Assembly: GCF_000003815.2 (NCBI RefSeq)
Contig: NC_049980.1
Location: 29,224,600-29,288,599 of the forward strand
Source: Branchiostoma floridae
Taxonomy: Eukaryota > Chordata > Leptocardii > Amphioxiformes > Branchiostomatidae
DNA: 64,000 nucleotides
Direction: 5' to 3'
The stretch's first letter is position 1; each line of letters begins with the position of its first letter. Below are positions 25,401 to 37,807 of the stretch, in pieces. Under the pieces are notes generated by a model that saw only the letters and a list, made by a program, of their open reading frames with translations, made no database searches and was not told where the DNA came from. The translations under genes and the position numbers were made by a program.

Positions 25401-26921
25401 CACCAGAAACAGGTAGGGCAGAGTACTCTCCAAGCAGAGGTCTTAAGAGGAGCGGCTCTGTAATTTTTCCGACAACTACTATATCTACGCGACTCAACCT
25501 CTGCTTGGACGGTAGGGCAGAGGGCATTTGAAGAGGCCGGCAAAACCCTCAAAAATTTCCAAACCTTTACTGACGAAAACAAAACTATAACCTTCTTAAC
25601 GTCACATAACCCACTCATTATAGAAAAAGTAGGACACTTCGTCTTCCACTGCTTCCAGAAAATAAGTCAAACCCAAAATGCTTAGGTTGTAGCTCTCAGC
25701 AGTACATATCATTCCTAGAATAGCCAATTGTCACTACTTGTCACCACTGTTATCTATACCAAAGTCTTTTATTTTCTGTACGTTTACAATATATTCTGTA
25801 TGTTCCATGTTGCAATTAGCCCTCGGGCAAGAACTTGCACTCACAAGTGTTTGTGTGAAAAAAATGCAGACGAAGATTTACTTTGAAGAACGTTAAAGCT
25901 GCCAAGGAGTAACATTACACGTTACATCTAATATTCTACATAATTATGTACATTAGGTGATCCAGCTCCATGACACGTTGGAGGAGAAGGGCCACAGCTG
26001 CTGGATGGACATTAAGGAGATGGGCGGGGGAGACCAGCTGTACGCCGCCATAGACAGGGGCATGAGGCAGGCCAAGGTTAGACATTCAATGTTCTATAGC
26101 TTACAAAGTGAGTAGTAATATACAGGCTGGGCAAGGATTATAGCCGACCAAAGGGAGTCAGTCGGGCAGTGGCCAGCTGACTCCCTTTGGCCGGCTATAC
26201 TCAGTGGTCAGCTTTAATGTTATCTTATGCCACAAACAAACTAAATCTTACTGGAGATTACGTGAGTGGTGCCTTTAGAGGTATAGGGATTAGTACAAGT
26301 CGCAACCTTTCACGATGTGAGTCTTAATTGTTATTTGTCTATATTAAGGAACCATTCAGAAAAGGCCAGCTAGGCTAGCGTCACATTTCCAAACCGGGGC
26401 CCGGCCGAGCTGTTTGTGGAAACGAAAAACAGAATTGCATACGTAAAAATATTCACAATTAATACTCATGACTATTCTCTTTACGTCTTGTGTAGTTTGT
26501 TGTCTTTTATATCATACTTTTCGTTCCCGAATGCTGTCCGGCCAGGCCCCGGTTTGGAAATGTGACGTAGGCCTTAACGTTACATCCCGCCTGACCTTAA
26601 CACAACCTTCTTAAATTAGTTACATACTTTTCTGCTGACATGTTATGTGTCCATCCTCCTTAGGTCGTCATCAGCTGCGTCACTCCGAAGTACACTGAGT
26701 CTGCCAACTGTAGGAACGAAGTCGCGCTTGCGCACAGCCTGCAGAAGACAATCGTGCCCGTCCTGCTGGAGAAAACGGCCTGGCCGCCAGAGGGCCCCAT
26801 GGCCATGCCGTTCGCACAGCTCCTGTACATCGACTTTTCAAAAGAATCCAAGCGGAACCCTTGGCAGGGGCCGCACTTTGACGAACTTATGACAAGCGTT
26901 GAGCACTGTCTGAAGAAATAG
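22448..26921 (+). CDS. TIR-domain protein, 7 exons
   Basis: Exons 22448-22523, 23506-23591, 23923-23974, 24501-24614, 25267-25412, 25957-26076 and 26664-26921 join in frame to 283 residues and a stop. Residues 1-140 are low complexity, with a lysine run (KKKKKEKD) in exon 4. Residues about 145-283 form a TIR domain of normal length: EVFISYQW (strand A), WMDIKEMGGGD (BB region), AKVVISCVTPKY (strand C), then CRNEVALA with Glu about 217 at the position of the catalytic Glu of NAD+-cleaving TIRs, and FAQLLYIDF near the end. TIR domains act as adaptors in immune signalling or as NAD+ hydrolases; the sequence alone does not decide. No membrane segment or other domain is visible. The ATG at 22448 is chosen as the first in frame, but the exon stays open back to an AG at 22406-22407, so an upstream exon is possible and the true start is uncertain. 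Confidence 0.85.
25016..25234. mobile_element. MITE with ACCCCTGTCACAT ends
   Basis: It begins TACCCCTGTCACAT and ends ATGTGACAGGGGTA. An internal CCCTGTCACATATAAG repeat of the terminus lies near 25100. The element is about 219 bp and non-coding. Its right end lies about 33 bp before the acceptor of TIR-gene exon 5, so it forms part of that intron's 3' end. Confidence 0.8.
26139..26204. repeat. perfect-arm hairpin
   Basis: TATAGCCGACCAAAGGGAGT on the left pairs with ACTCCCTTTGGCCGGCTATA on the right, with about 20 bp between them. It is either a small palindromic element or a MITE remnant in the last intron of the TIR gene. Confidence 0.75.
26370..26575. mobile_element. MITE with CACATTTCCAAACCGGGG ends
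   Basis: Left CGTCACATTTCCAAACCGGG pairs with right CCCGGTTTGGAAATGTGACG, and the adjacent CCGGCCG-type bases extend the arms to about 28 bp. It is about 205 bp, non-coding, and lies in the last intron of the TIR gene. Confidence 0.8.
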
Positions 26922-29844
26922 TTCTCGTTCCTTCATGTTTTCTCGAACTTAAAGGCACAAATACTAGTATGTGATAATGTCCAGTCGGAGAAAACCCAAA
27001 ACCATGGACCTATTGCTATGCTGTCTTGACAGTGTATTTTCGATCTACCTGCTCAATTGTAACGTTACTGGTAACGACTGTAATAGGATTTTAGTCGTTT
27101 CCCTATGCTCAGTGTCTGATATATACATGTTTAAGGATTAAACGGTGTGTTAGTATAGAAAAGGGAAAGAATTGGATAGCAGTATAGAAACATTGAAGCA
27201 AGAGGGAAATGATTGTACATGTACAATCATTTATTTCTGAACGCCTCAAGAGAAAAAAATTAAACAACGGCAAGACATGCCAATAATTTTGAATAAAAGT
27301 TCGATGCGTTAGATAGAGATTAGCAGGCTTGCACTGACTTGCGGTGAGAACTCATGAACCCAAATAGCAAATCTTACAAGCGCAGATAAAGAATTTTATC
27401 GTACTACATCTGCAAGATTTGATATGCACTGTCTGTCTCTACGGTGTGTACAGTATTACTTGTTCTGGTATTCAGGTATTGATTTGAAATAAGGATCATG
27501 TTTGTTGGTCTGTTACAGGTTTGAATAGAGTGTACATGGATTTTATATACTAGTACGCACAGGTATCTAGAAGAAGATTAAATGTGTTTTCTTGCAAATA
27601 TATCTGGTTGACCACCGTGAATGCAAAATTACGTTTTATCATGAATGAGGATTTTTTAAAGCTTTTCAAAATTACAGCATCTTCTACTCATGCAGCGTTC
27701 GTTAAACGTCAGACATAAACCAGGATGACTCGATACATTCGTCAGTTTGTAAGATACATGTTTATCCGAAGTGCTGGCAGAAACACAGTCATGTAAATAA
27801 ACAGTCAAAAGAATGGTCGTAATGGCCAGGTGCTTGTTTGGGCAGGTTTGACTATATTGTCTTTGGGAACCTGTCTATATGTCATCGTTATCTGCAGCTC
27901 GTTTGCAAAGGTTTCTCCATCAGATGTATTTCATATACTAGTACTTGCTTTACCGCAGGATATTCTTTTTTCATGGAGCCCTTGGTACAGTGCCGAAGCT
28001 ACAAAACGTCTTGAAATTCTCAGTCAAGAATAAACTTAACGTAACCAACAAATTTTGGGCTGACTCCATCAACATTATTCATGGTATAGACTCATCTTTT
28101 GCTACCTCCGGGACGTGACATTATAGCCACGTGACTGCAGCAACCGGACGTGCCAGATAAACTGTGTCGCCCCCCGTCTCTGTTTCGTCCTCACTCATTG
28201 TCATACTAAGTCTTGAAATCTATTTTGCCAAGGATAAAGTTATTGAATAAGGATGGTTCTCGGGTAGATCGTTCTCAAGCCTGTTTTTTTTTAGCTGGCC
28301 TTATGAGTTTTAGTGCTGTAAAAATTTCCCAGAGTAGCCTAATACTCTGGGCTGTAATATAAAGAAATACAGACAAAGTATCGAATCAATCACCCTGACA
28401 AATATCAATATCAATAACAGAATGCAAAGACAGGGTTTGAAGTATTTCTTATAGCTTGCAGAAGCTTATCGGTCCATTCGACCATGTACAAAAAGTACCA
28501 AATGAAAGTAAAAATGCGAGTTTTAAAGCAAGCATAGTCATAAACTGTCCCACATTTACATTATCAGCATGTCAAACACACCCTCTAAGCAACAACTACC
28601 AACACATCTGTAACCTAACGTAGTTTACAGTTACAGTTACATTCTTTTCCACCACTTGAAATAGAACCAAGTATTCTATAAGAGCCTGAAACGTACACAA
28701 AATCTTATCTACCTAGTCATATCAAAATAAAGATATTTTCCCATAAAAGATCTCCCATAATCTCACATGGCCCAAAGTTGCTAGTTTTCATCCCAGCATG
28801 AAAAAATTTTTTTTAAATTTTGACTTCCCTTCTTTGGTACTGCATCAAGTCAATATACTGATCTGTAACAGCCACATATATATACTACAATGGAGGTTAA
28901 CCTCCTTGATACTACTGGTACATAATCATATAAAAGTATGTCCACATGCAAGGCCATTAAGAAAAGTAAAAACGTTATTTGCACAGATGTAAACATAATT
29001 TCCACTTATCAAACAAAGTTTTTTAGAACAGTATGACACATACAGATTACCTTTAAATCAGTCTATGAAGCCAAGGGTGGCTTTACACGCAGTAAGGTAA
29101 CAAAGTGTCTGCAAACAAAACAATAGTCTGAAAGTGATCCTAAACAATGTTACCATCTACTGGTCACCATCTTGAATCTCTCAAAGTTTGCAAGTTGTCC
29201 CACATTTGCAACAATGGAATCAAAAGGAGTTTTAAATTAAACATAACATAATAATATATATATACTCAAATGTACCTCTCATGGCTTAGCTCCATTGAAT
29301 GAATGGCATATTGGCTTTACTTTGTACATTCACTGCTAAGTAAATCTTGAAATATTCACACTGGTCTTACCAGTATTTTCCCCGTTTCACCACGAATTCT
29401 TGACACACCAAGTATGCCTTTCCAATTACTACTTTACCAAAGAATCGTTACAACTGCAAACTCAAACATCATGAAATCCTTCTTTCCCTTTCTGCTGCGA
29501 TATCAAGCTGCTGTGAAAATAGATTAGTTCAGTGTTCTCACCAGGATTTTTTCACAGCATAGGGGCATCTTAGTGCCCCAAAGCCATGTGGAATGTGATG
29601 CAGGCGTGAGCATTGCAAGGGGCCTCCTAATTTTTAACCCCCTGAAACACAATTTCCTGCATTTTGAGGGCCAAAACGTAGGGAAATAGAACTAACTTTA
29701 TTTTACCTTTGGTACAAAACTACAGAAAACTCCCCTTCGTTGGTTAAAACGCAGGATGGGGGACCAAATCACAGCATAGGGGATCCAAACCAAACCCCCC
29801 TATGCTGAAAAGGCCTGGCAAGAACATTGGAGTTCACAGTTGTA
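26922..29844. other. 3' flanks between TIR and coiled-coil genes
   Basis: The two genes converge here. AATAAA occurs near 27291 (plus strand) as a possible signal for the TIR gene, and TTTATT near 29698 as a possible minus-strand signal for the coiled-coil gene. I see no exon, RNA gene or large repeat. The open frames (for example 27830-28033) are short and lack motifs. Confidence 0.5.
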
Positions 29845-32800
29845 TCATTTCCGTTCTGGTGACAAGCTGCGAGATGTGGACCCAGGTCTCCTGACGGGAA
29901 GCCTGGATTTGGCGTGGGCTGCGAGGATTGGCGTGGACGGATACCGTGACAGCCCCGCCCCCGCGGACTTGGACGTGGACGGAATCTGACTGGACTGCTT
30001 GGGCTTCAGAACTTCTGTTGACCTTGACCTGGAAATGAGAAATCCTTCATTTAAAGAATGCACAGTTATTCTATAATAAATAAATTAGTCAATCTAATCA
30101 ACTACTCTTTGATAAATGTACAGTGTATGATTGGAAGAAACAATAAGACTGAAAATTAAGACATAAACTATGTTCAAAAGATTAGGGGTCATCAGAGGCA
30201 TAACATTGTACAGTCAAACATTATCAGCCCCCCTCCAAAAAAAAAACAGGAGGAGGAAGTTTCAAACTGCTATGATCATCAGCAGTGCTCATGTTGTTCT
30301 TACCTGACAAGCATAGTACATGATTGCAACACACACACCAAAATCACTGAGTCTTTCTCTCCTATTTAGTCTTGTGTTTCTGATCATTCAATACACACTG
30401 AAAATCACACAGCAGAAGCACTCTTGTTTTGTATTGTAAACCATCACCTTGCTTTGCCACCTCAACTAAAAAGCTGGGAACCAACACCTCTGAGAAAGGG
30501 ATGTTGGACGTTTTGGCCCTTTACCAACTCAGCCCATGGCTGTTCAGACCAATCGGACACCCTGGTCAACTCAGCCCAACATCCTAACCCTAACAAAACC
30601 GCATCCCTAACCCTAACCTTAACCCTAACCCTAACCTATATCATTATCATAACCCTCACCTTAAACCATTATAATAACCCTAACCATAACCCTTATCCTA
30701 TTACCCTATCCAGTAACCTTATTACCCTAACCCTAACCCTATCCCTAACCCTGGTCAACTTAGCCCAACATCCTAGCCCTAACCAAACCGCATCCCTAAC
30801 CCTAACCCTAACCCTAACCCTGGTCAACTTAGCCCAACATCCTAGCCCTAACCAAACCGCATCCCTAACCCTAACCCTAACCCTAACCCTGGTCAACTTA
30901 GCCCAACATCCTAGCCCTAACCAAACCGCATCCCTAACCATAACCCTAACCCTTATCCTAACCCTCATCCTAACCCTAACCCTAGCCCTAGCCCTAACCC
31001 TAGCCCTAGCCCTAGCCCTAGCCCTAATCCTAACCCTATCCCTAACCAATACCCCAACCCCAACCCTAACACTGATCAAATTGACCAGTGAGTTGGACCG
31101 AGTTGCCAGAAGTGAGTTAGTAAAGAGCCAAATCATCCTGATCCCCTGAGAAACCATCTGCATGACTTACCGCAGCATCCCCGTGTGTCTGGGTGTTGGT
31201 TTAGCTCCATTGATGAGAGTAGTCAGCCTTTAGAGGAACAGACAACACACTTGTTCTCACACAGGCATCAGGGTTAGTCACTCACCACCACCACATTACT
31301 TATAGTAGTGTTAGTGCATGGGAATATACAGCAACCAACATACCCTCACCACACTACAAACTTTAGATAGTACACCGTAATTCCTAATCTTTTCAATGTA
31401 CTTTTATGGTCACGATTTTCATTACCGATAACAAAAATATTAATGACAATAACAAATAATTTAATTCAAGGACAAAATAAATTTTCTCAGACTGTGAAAG
31501 TTTGGTACCGAGAAGACAATTGAAAGCGAATTACAGTAGCAACCAACACGGGTTAGTCTGAAGAAAACTTGGGTGTAGGGAAAGATTCTTACTCTTATCT
31601 GAATTGTCTGGTCCTTGTCCTGTCCTTTTATAACAGTTTTATACACCATATTGCATCATCTTGTTAGAAATTTATCAAAAGTCATTGTTAAAATGTCAAA
31701 TTAGCCTTGTGCTGCCAAAGATGTTTAATCAATACACTTTTTCTCCTTCTCTCTAAGTGTACTGATAATCAAATGTCTTGCAGTTGGGCATATGAGATTA
31801 AAGTCTTCTAGTATAAACTGTGATCATACGAAATTAAGCATGCAGTAAGGCAATCTATTTTAGCCTGGTATTCAGCCATACTATAGCTCCATAATCTCTT
31901 CAGTCCTCTCAAGACTCGGGAGCTACAATACGGCTGGATACCAGGCTAAATCTATTTTCAGTATACAGTAGAAGCCGTTTAATTGCATTTGCCAGCATAT
32001 TTCATGCAATTATCTGGCTAGTGCAATAATGTGAAGTTATCCAGCTGGACCGCATTGGTTTGGGATTTTGGTACCCCGTGCAGTTGAAAGTGTGCGTTAA
32101 TCTGTTGTGCAATTAACTGGCTTCTACTGTACTGTTTTAATCAACAGTTAACCTCCCAAAATACTTTTGAATACCTGGGAATGCCACTGCTCCTCCGAGG
32201 TGACCTGGGACTTGTCTCCTCCTCCTCCCCCCCTGGGGTTCTGGGGAGGCTTCTTCGACCCCCCTCGGGAGAACCTGGCCCCCCCTCTCTGCTGCCCCCT
32301 GGACTGGTCTGCCCTGTCTGGCTCTTCCCAACTCCGTCTGGCCTGCCAAAGATTTTCCTCCAATCAGGAGTGCTGGTAGAAGTTCTGCCATGGGGCACGC
32401 CATTTGGAGCATCAGTCTTCTTTGGGCTGATTGGTGCAGAGCTGGTGTGTGGCGGAGCAGTGTCATCAGAGAATGGTTCCTTCTTTGAAGAGTCACTGTA
32501 AAATACAGAGAAGATACCATAGCACAGCATTCTTATATTCCAATCTTATCACCAAATACATTTTTCATGTCAAATGGGCATCAAGTATGCAGTGCATTAT
32601 TGCGATCTTGAACTATTTGTCAGGAAAACTGTACTTATAACTTATACAAGCACTGCAGATGTTTTTCAGACACACAGTTCAAAGGATCTCCTTATGCTTT
32701 GGGAGCCTAAGCAATGCACCAACCCACCCCAGGACATTTCTTTTCAGAGGGTGCAGGCATTTGATGAGGGGTGGGAAAAAGTATTAAACGATAGTTCATC

Positions 32801-35800
32801 TAATAATAATCACTGAAAGTCACTTACCCGAGTATCCTCTGTGTTAGGACTCTTCTTAGTTTCTCCTCTAGTTCATCATTTTCTGTCTGCAGGTTCTCAA
32901 CCTTAGCTTCGAGACCTCTCTTCTCTGCAAAACACCATTGAGAAAGTTGACCAGATTAGTTATACATGTAGACAGTGTCCTCTCAAAAATAAGTAACATT
33001 AAAAAACTGACAATTACAGTTAATCCATAGAGAACATTATATGGTTGATCCATCATTGAAACAGACACTGGTCTCCTTGGTGAATGCCTTCAGTTAGAGA
33101 ATACTTTGAAGGACAAAAAGTACTAGATGGAAAAACTTTATCTAACTTCATTGGATTAATTTGGATGAACAATAAACAATGATTATGGGGGCACACCCCA
33201 GTTTATTTGGGGTTTCAAATGGAGGTGACACACCCTCAAGTCTAGCGACCATCTCTTCCAGGGAATTACCCTGAAGCAAAATAACTGGTTATGGGGTGAG
33301 AGGATATTCCTTCAGCTACAAGACCAACTGAGTTCCGATCCTTCAGGAACTTTGGATCTTTTTAGCCATGTAATCGTTTAATATCATTTTGTAGGAAATA
33401 ATGAGAAATCTCAACTCAAACATAGACCCTCGGAAGCCTTTCGTCACTTTTTTGTCGCGCACTACCTCGGACCCCTGTCGCGGAAGAACTGGGGTGTGCA
33501 CCGTTATAATGATGGAGATCAGGACCCAAACAAAGTACATGTGAATTGAGTGAATTGAGTTGTTGTATACATACCTTCTTTTACTCTTTGAAGCTGCTCT
33601 TGTGAATTCTGTAACCTTTTTTCTAAAGATGACACCTGGAATTCAAAATGGAAAGCATTTTGTAAATATTCTGTATGGATCTGGCCATGTGATCAAGTCA
33701 ATTATGGCACCACAAACAGTGTATCGTCTATTACTACTCCACAATTGTTTCAACCACTCCTCATCCTGCAAAATTAAGTGACCGTGAAAATAAGCTCTCT
33801 ATCTTCATAACTACATGTACCTTGTCCCCCCAACAACCTGAAGGTCAATGGACTAGGTAGGCGGGTAGGAAAATAAACGAATCTACAGTACAGCTAAAAT
33901 AATGTACCTGTTTTGTCTTCTCCTCCAACTCAAGGGCACTGATGTCCAACTCATCAGTCAGCCGTGTACACTCCACCCCCAGCCGCCTCCTCTCATCATC
34001 GGAACCGCTTCCTTCTGCTATACTACTTCTCAAGCTGCTGATCTCCTTGTCTGCACTAGCTTTGTCTTTGGACACTGTCTCAAACTTTCTTGAAAGATCT
34101 GGAAGCAGAAATTGAGGGAAATTTTCTTTTTGACGAAAGAATACTGTTTGAATGATACAAATTGTTGGGCAAAATGCAGTTTACTATCGCAAAAGGTTAT
34201 GATGAATCTGTGAAAAATTTCAACAGGTTGGTAAGTCATTGAATAACAAGATTCTTCATATAACAGCCAAGTGTTTTGTTCAATTGATGTTTCCGTGACA
34301 TTCTGTCACTTGTACCTTCCTCGAGGCAAGAAGGTGATAAATAGTCACCGAAACATTGTTTGAATTGGCTGTGAACAAAGAATCTTCTTGTTCAGGCTAT
34401 AATAAAGGAAAAACAAGCTTACAATATGAAGTAAGAATGAAAGAATTAACGTTACCTTTGTTAGCGACTTCTAACTCAGCAATCGTCCTTCCAAGGTCAT
34501 GGCACTTGTCCTTTAATGTTTGATTCTCAGTTTCCAGACTGGAAGAGAGGACATGACGTTATTACATTAACTCCTGATGTTCTGTGAATTTGGTTTGGTC
34601 AGACATAACCAATTGCCAGTTAAATAACAGTAGAATAACAATCATTTCAAAAGCAAAAATATGAATACTCACCATTCCAGTTTCTCTGCTAATGTTCCTG
34701 AGCCTCTACGTTGCCCCTGTAAGCTGTTCTTTTCATTTCTTAGTTCTGTGATGGTTTCCTCCCTTCAAAAGAGAATTTTCAGAAAATGAGAGTCAGTCAT
34801 CATACAATTTACCCTGTGATTTAAGCTTTTCCACAACGACCAGGTTATCACAATCAATAGTAGTGACTTCATTTTGAATGATTAGCACACCTTTCATTTG
34901 CTTTTTGACACACAACATTTTTGATAATGCATTAAGCACAGGATCTACCTCCATATTGCCATCACAGTATATGAAATAACACATCTATGAGTTACTCACT
35001 TGCTGAGGACTTGTCTCTGTAGGCTGTCTACTTTCTGCTGCAATCTGTCCTTGTCTAGCTGCACCTCTGCTAGCTGTAACAAGAATTTTAGAATCTAAGA
35101 TACAGAATGTTCTGGACAGGGTGATATCTTACATTATGTCATACATGACCCCTGATTACATTTGATACGTGTTCTGATATTCTCGGTTATCCTGGCTTCT
35201 ACTTGTATCACATGCATCAAATTATTCAACGTACTTTGCATGCATGGCGTATACTTTGCATTGAAATGTATCCAGAAGCCAGAACTAGTTCATTCGATCA
35301 AACATTTCTGAATAACAAGATTATACAATAATGAACCTATTCTATTGAAGATATGACGACTTTTTGGAGCCATTGGTCCTCCTCTAGCCTGATTAAAACT
35401 CGCTTATAGCAGCCCACCAAACAACACCCGGCCAACCTCCTGGGGGGGGGGGGGGGACTGTTCCTCTGGACAGCAGAGTTTGTGTTACACAGACTAGTCC
35501 TCCCCAGCCCTACCTTTGCCCGTGCCTCCTCCAGGTGTTTGCTGTGCTGCTCTATCTCCCCATCCTTGACGTGGATCATGTCCCACACCTTCTGTAGCTC
35601 CCCCTTCTGTACTGTTACTCTGCCCTGGACAGCAGAGTTTGTATTACACAGATTTGAGTCCTCCCCAGCCTTACCTTTGCTCGTGCCTCCTCCAGGTGTC
35701 TGCTGTGCTGCTCTATTTCCCCATCCTTGACGTGGATCATGTCCCACACCTTCTGTAGCTCCCCTCGGACGTGCAGCAGTTCTGCACCCACCTCATCCAT

Positions 35801-37807
35801 CGACTCCTGCAACACAGAACACATCAGTCAGGGAACAATGTTTAATAGGGTAGGGGGAGCTGCAGTCAAACCTGTGCAATGAGACCACCTCTGGATAAGG
35901 ACCACCTGGCCAATGTTTTGGTAGTCACTTAGATACCTGGCATAAGCAGGCATTAAGAGTCCTGTCTTGACCACTCATTCACATTAGGGCTCAGCCACAT
36001 ATGCAGTGCAATTGTTGTACAATTGAAACTTAGATCCTTATCTTCGGCTGGTTCTCTCACAGCTTGCTTGGAAATTCTTTGGCATCAAAATGATGACCTA
36101 TGCCTCATGTGACCGCGCCATAACCAGATTTTGTTGGTCCTTTGAGTGGTCTCCTTGGGCAGGTTCGACTGCACTCCACCAGAGGATAGGGTAGTAGTAC
36201 ATTATTTGTCAGAAAGGACTCAGTATGATTTAAGTATGGCAGTCTCAATGTAATGGTAAATTAAGCCCTATCAAAAGAACTTCATGAGGTCACCAAGGAA
36301 TATGTTTCATAACTCTTTCAATCTTATCTCTCTGTCTGATATAACCATGCAAGTCTACCATTTCATGCAGAGTTAGTTGCAAGAGTTAGAAACAATTCTT
36401 CTGAAATAGAAGTGTTCGACATAGAATGCATGCAAGGAATAGTCTAGCATGCAAACGTGATGCGCATTGTAGTATCAAGTATCTCCCTTGTTTCCTAACT
36501 GCATATACCTGGGGGTCTTTGTTTTACCATACATTTCTAGCATTAAAGAATAGACCAAGTCCCCTTAGCCTTACTACCATTACACCATACATGTTTTGCT
36601 ACGGCCTTTACCTGTGCTGGTTGCAACTCGTCCAAGAACTATTGCAGAGAAAGGGAAAAGCAATGTCTATTGGATTTCTGATTGGTCAAATCAAATCAAA
36701 TCAAATTAAATCATAATATGAATAATAAAGTAAGGAAAAGGAGTAAAGAATCGTAAAAAGGCTTCTAACCGGATAAATTATAAAAAGTATTTGATGGGAT
36801 AAAGCAAGCATTAAGAGAAAAAATGTATGAGAAATAGCCATATCCAACTTAATGAAACTTTGCTATATTAAAATAAACGCGTTCCTACATTGTGCATTTT
36901 GTTACAATATAATTCACTATTACATCACATTATTATATAGTTCTACTGAGGGGAAAAGGGAAAGTTTCACGTGTAGTTATGACATCAAAATAAAGACTTA
37001 CCCTTATCTTTTTGGGCTTGCGCATCTTCTCATCTTCAAGTTCCTACAAAACACCAATATGTCAATCATTTTCAAATTGGTCTCTCATATGCTTCGTGTC
37101 TTGTTTGATTGTAGATCACTGATGATGAAAATAATTTTCTGATTAACATTACTTTACTATGAATGTGACTGAAATGATATAGAACTGTACAAATGCATAC
37201 AGACCAAAAACAATACCTCCCTATGCCAGTGAATAAGTTTTCTCTTCCATCGACCCCATTCCCTTATGTCTGATGTTTCTTTTTGTTACTTCTGCATTGC
37301 TAACATTTGTGGTAACATCATCTTCCCATTCACTTCCTACCACTCTACTGACAGCGCATTTAAGGCTAGTTCACCTTAATCCATGGGGTAACCTATATCT
37401 GTTGTACTTAAAAACAGGGTATATAGGGATATGAAGTTTTCATATTGCAATATTCTTAAAATAGTGCAGTTTGAAAACACAACCCGTCAACTTGACATCC
37501 ATTAACACTATGTAGCTTACCCCATGGACAAAGGCGAACTAGCATTGAATAACTATGAACACAAGCCAGTACAACAGACAGACATGTCGAGAACAAAACC
37601 TCCATATGAAGAGGTAATAAGGTTATACAAAGTACTAGTATGCATCATACCTCCTTCATGCTCTTGATGACTTTCTCCTGTTTGTCCTGGATGGTCTCAG
37701 CATCCTTCAGCTGTGAGGACAGGGACTCCACCTCACGACGGAACTTCTCCTTTTCCCCCTTCAGCCTCTCTATTAGCACTGTCCTCTCCTCGTCTGCAGC
37801 ACCACTG
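29845..37807 (-). CDS. coiled-coil gene, exon block C (13 exons)
   Basis: In transcript order: 37807-37651, 37043-37002, 35806-35675, 35624-35514, 35073-35000, 34762-34673, 34538-34457, 34098-33908, 33635-33575, 32924-32828, 32495-32175, 31227-31171, 30028-29845. The third and fourth are near-duplicates sharing GELQKVWDMIHVKDGEIEQ. The exon 32495-32175 leaves the coiled coil for a Pro/Ser/Gly-rich segment. Its donor at 32174 was chosen over later GT sites because only it gives the phase required by the next exon. The last exon encodes a basic Ser/Pro/Arg tail and the stop. Confidence 0.8.

Noticed and set aside
27830..28033. 67-codon hydrophobic open frame after the TIR gene
   Set aside because: Short, motif-free and unsupported by splice sites; I could not connect it to either neighbouring gene.
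30424..31163. Long open frames on both strands (241 and 156 codons)
   Set aside because: They are translations of the CCCTAA telomere-type array, which has no stops; the repeated LTLTLT / RVRVRV composition shows this.
32141..32530. Alternative overlapping frames through the Pro/Ser-rich coiled-coil exon
   Set aside because: Only one frame joins in phase with both neighbouring exons; the others are shadows in GC-rich sequence.
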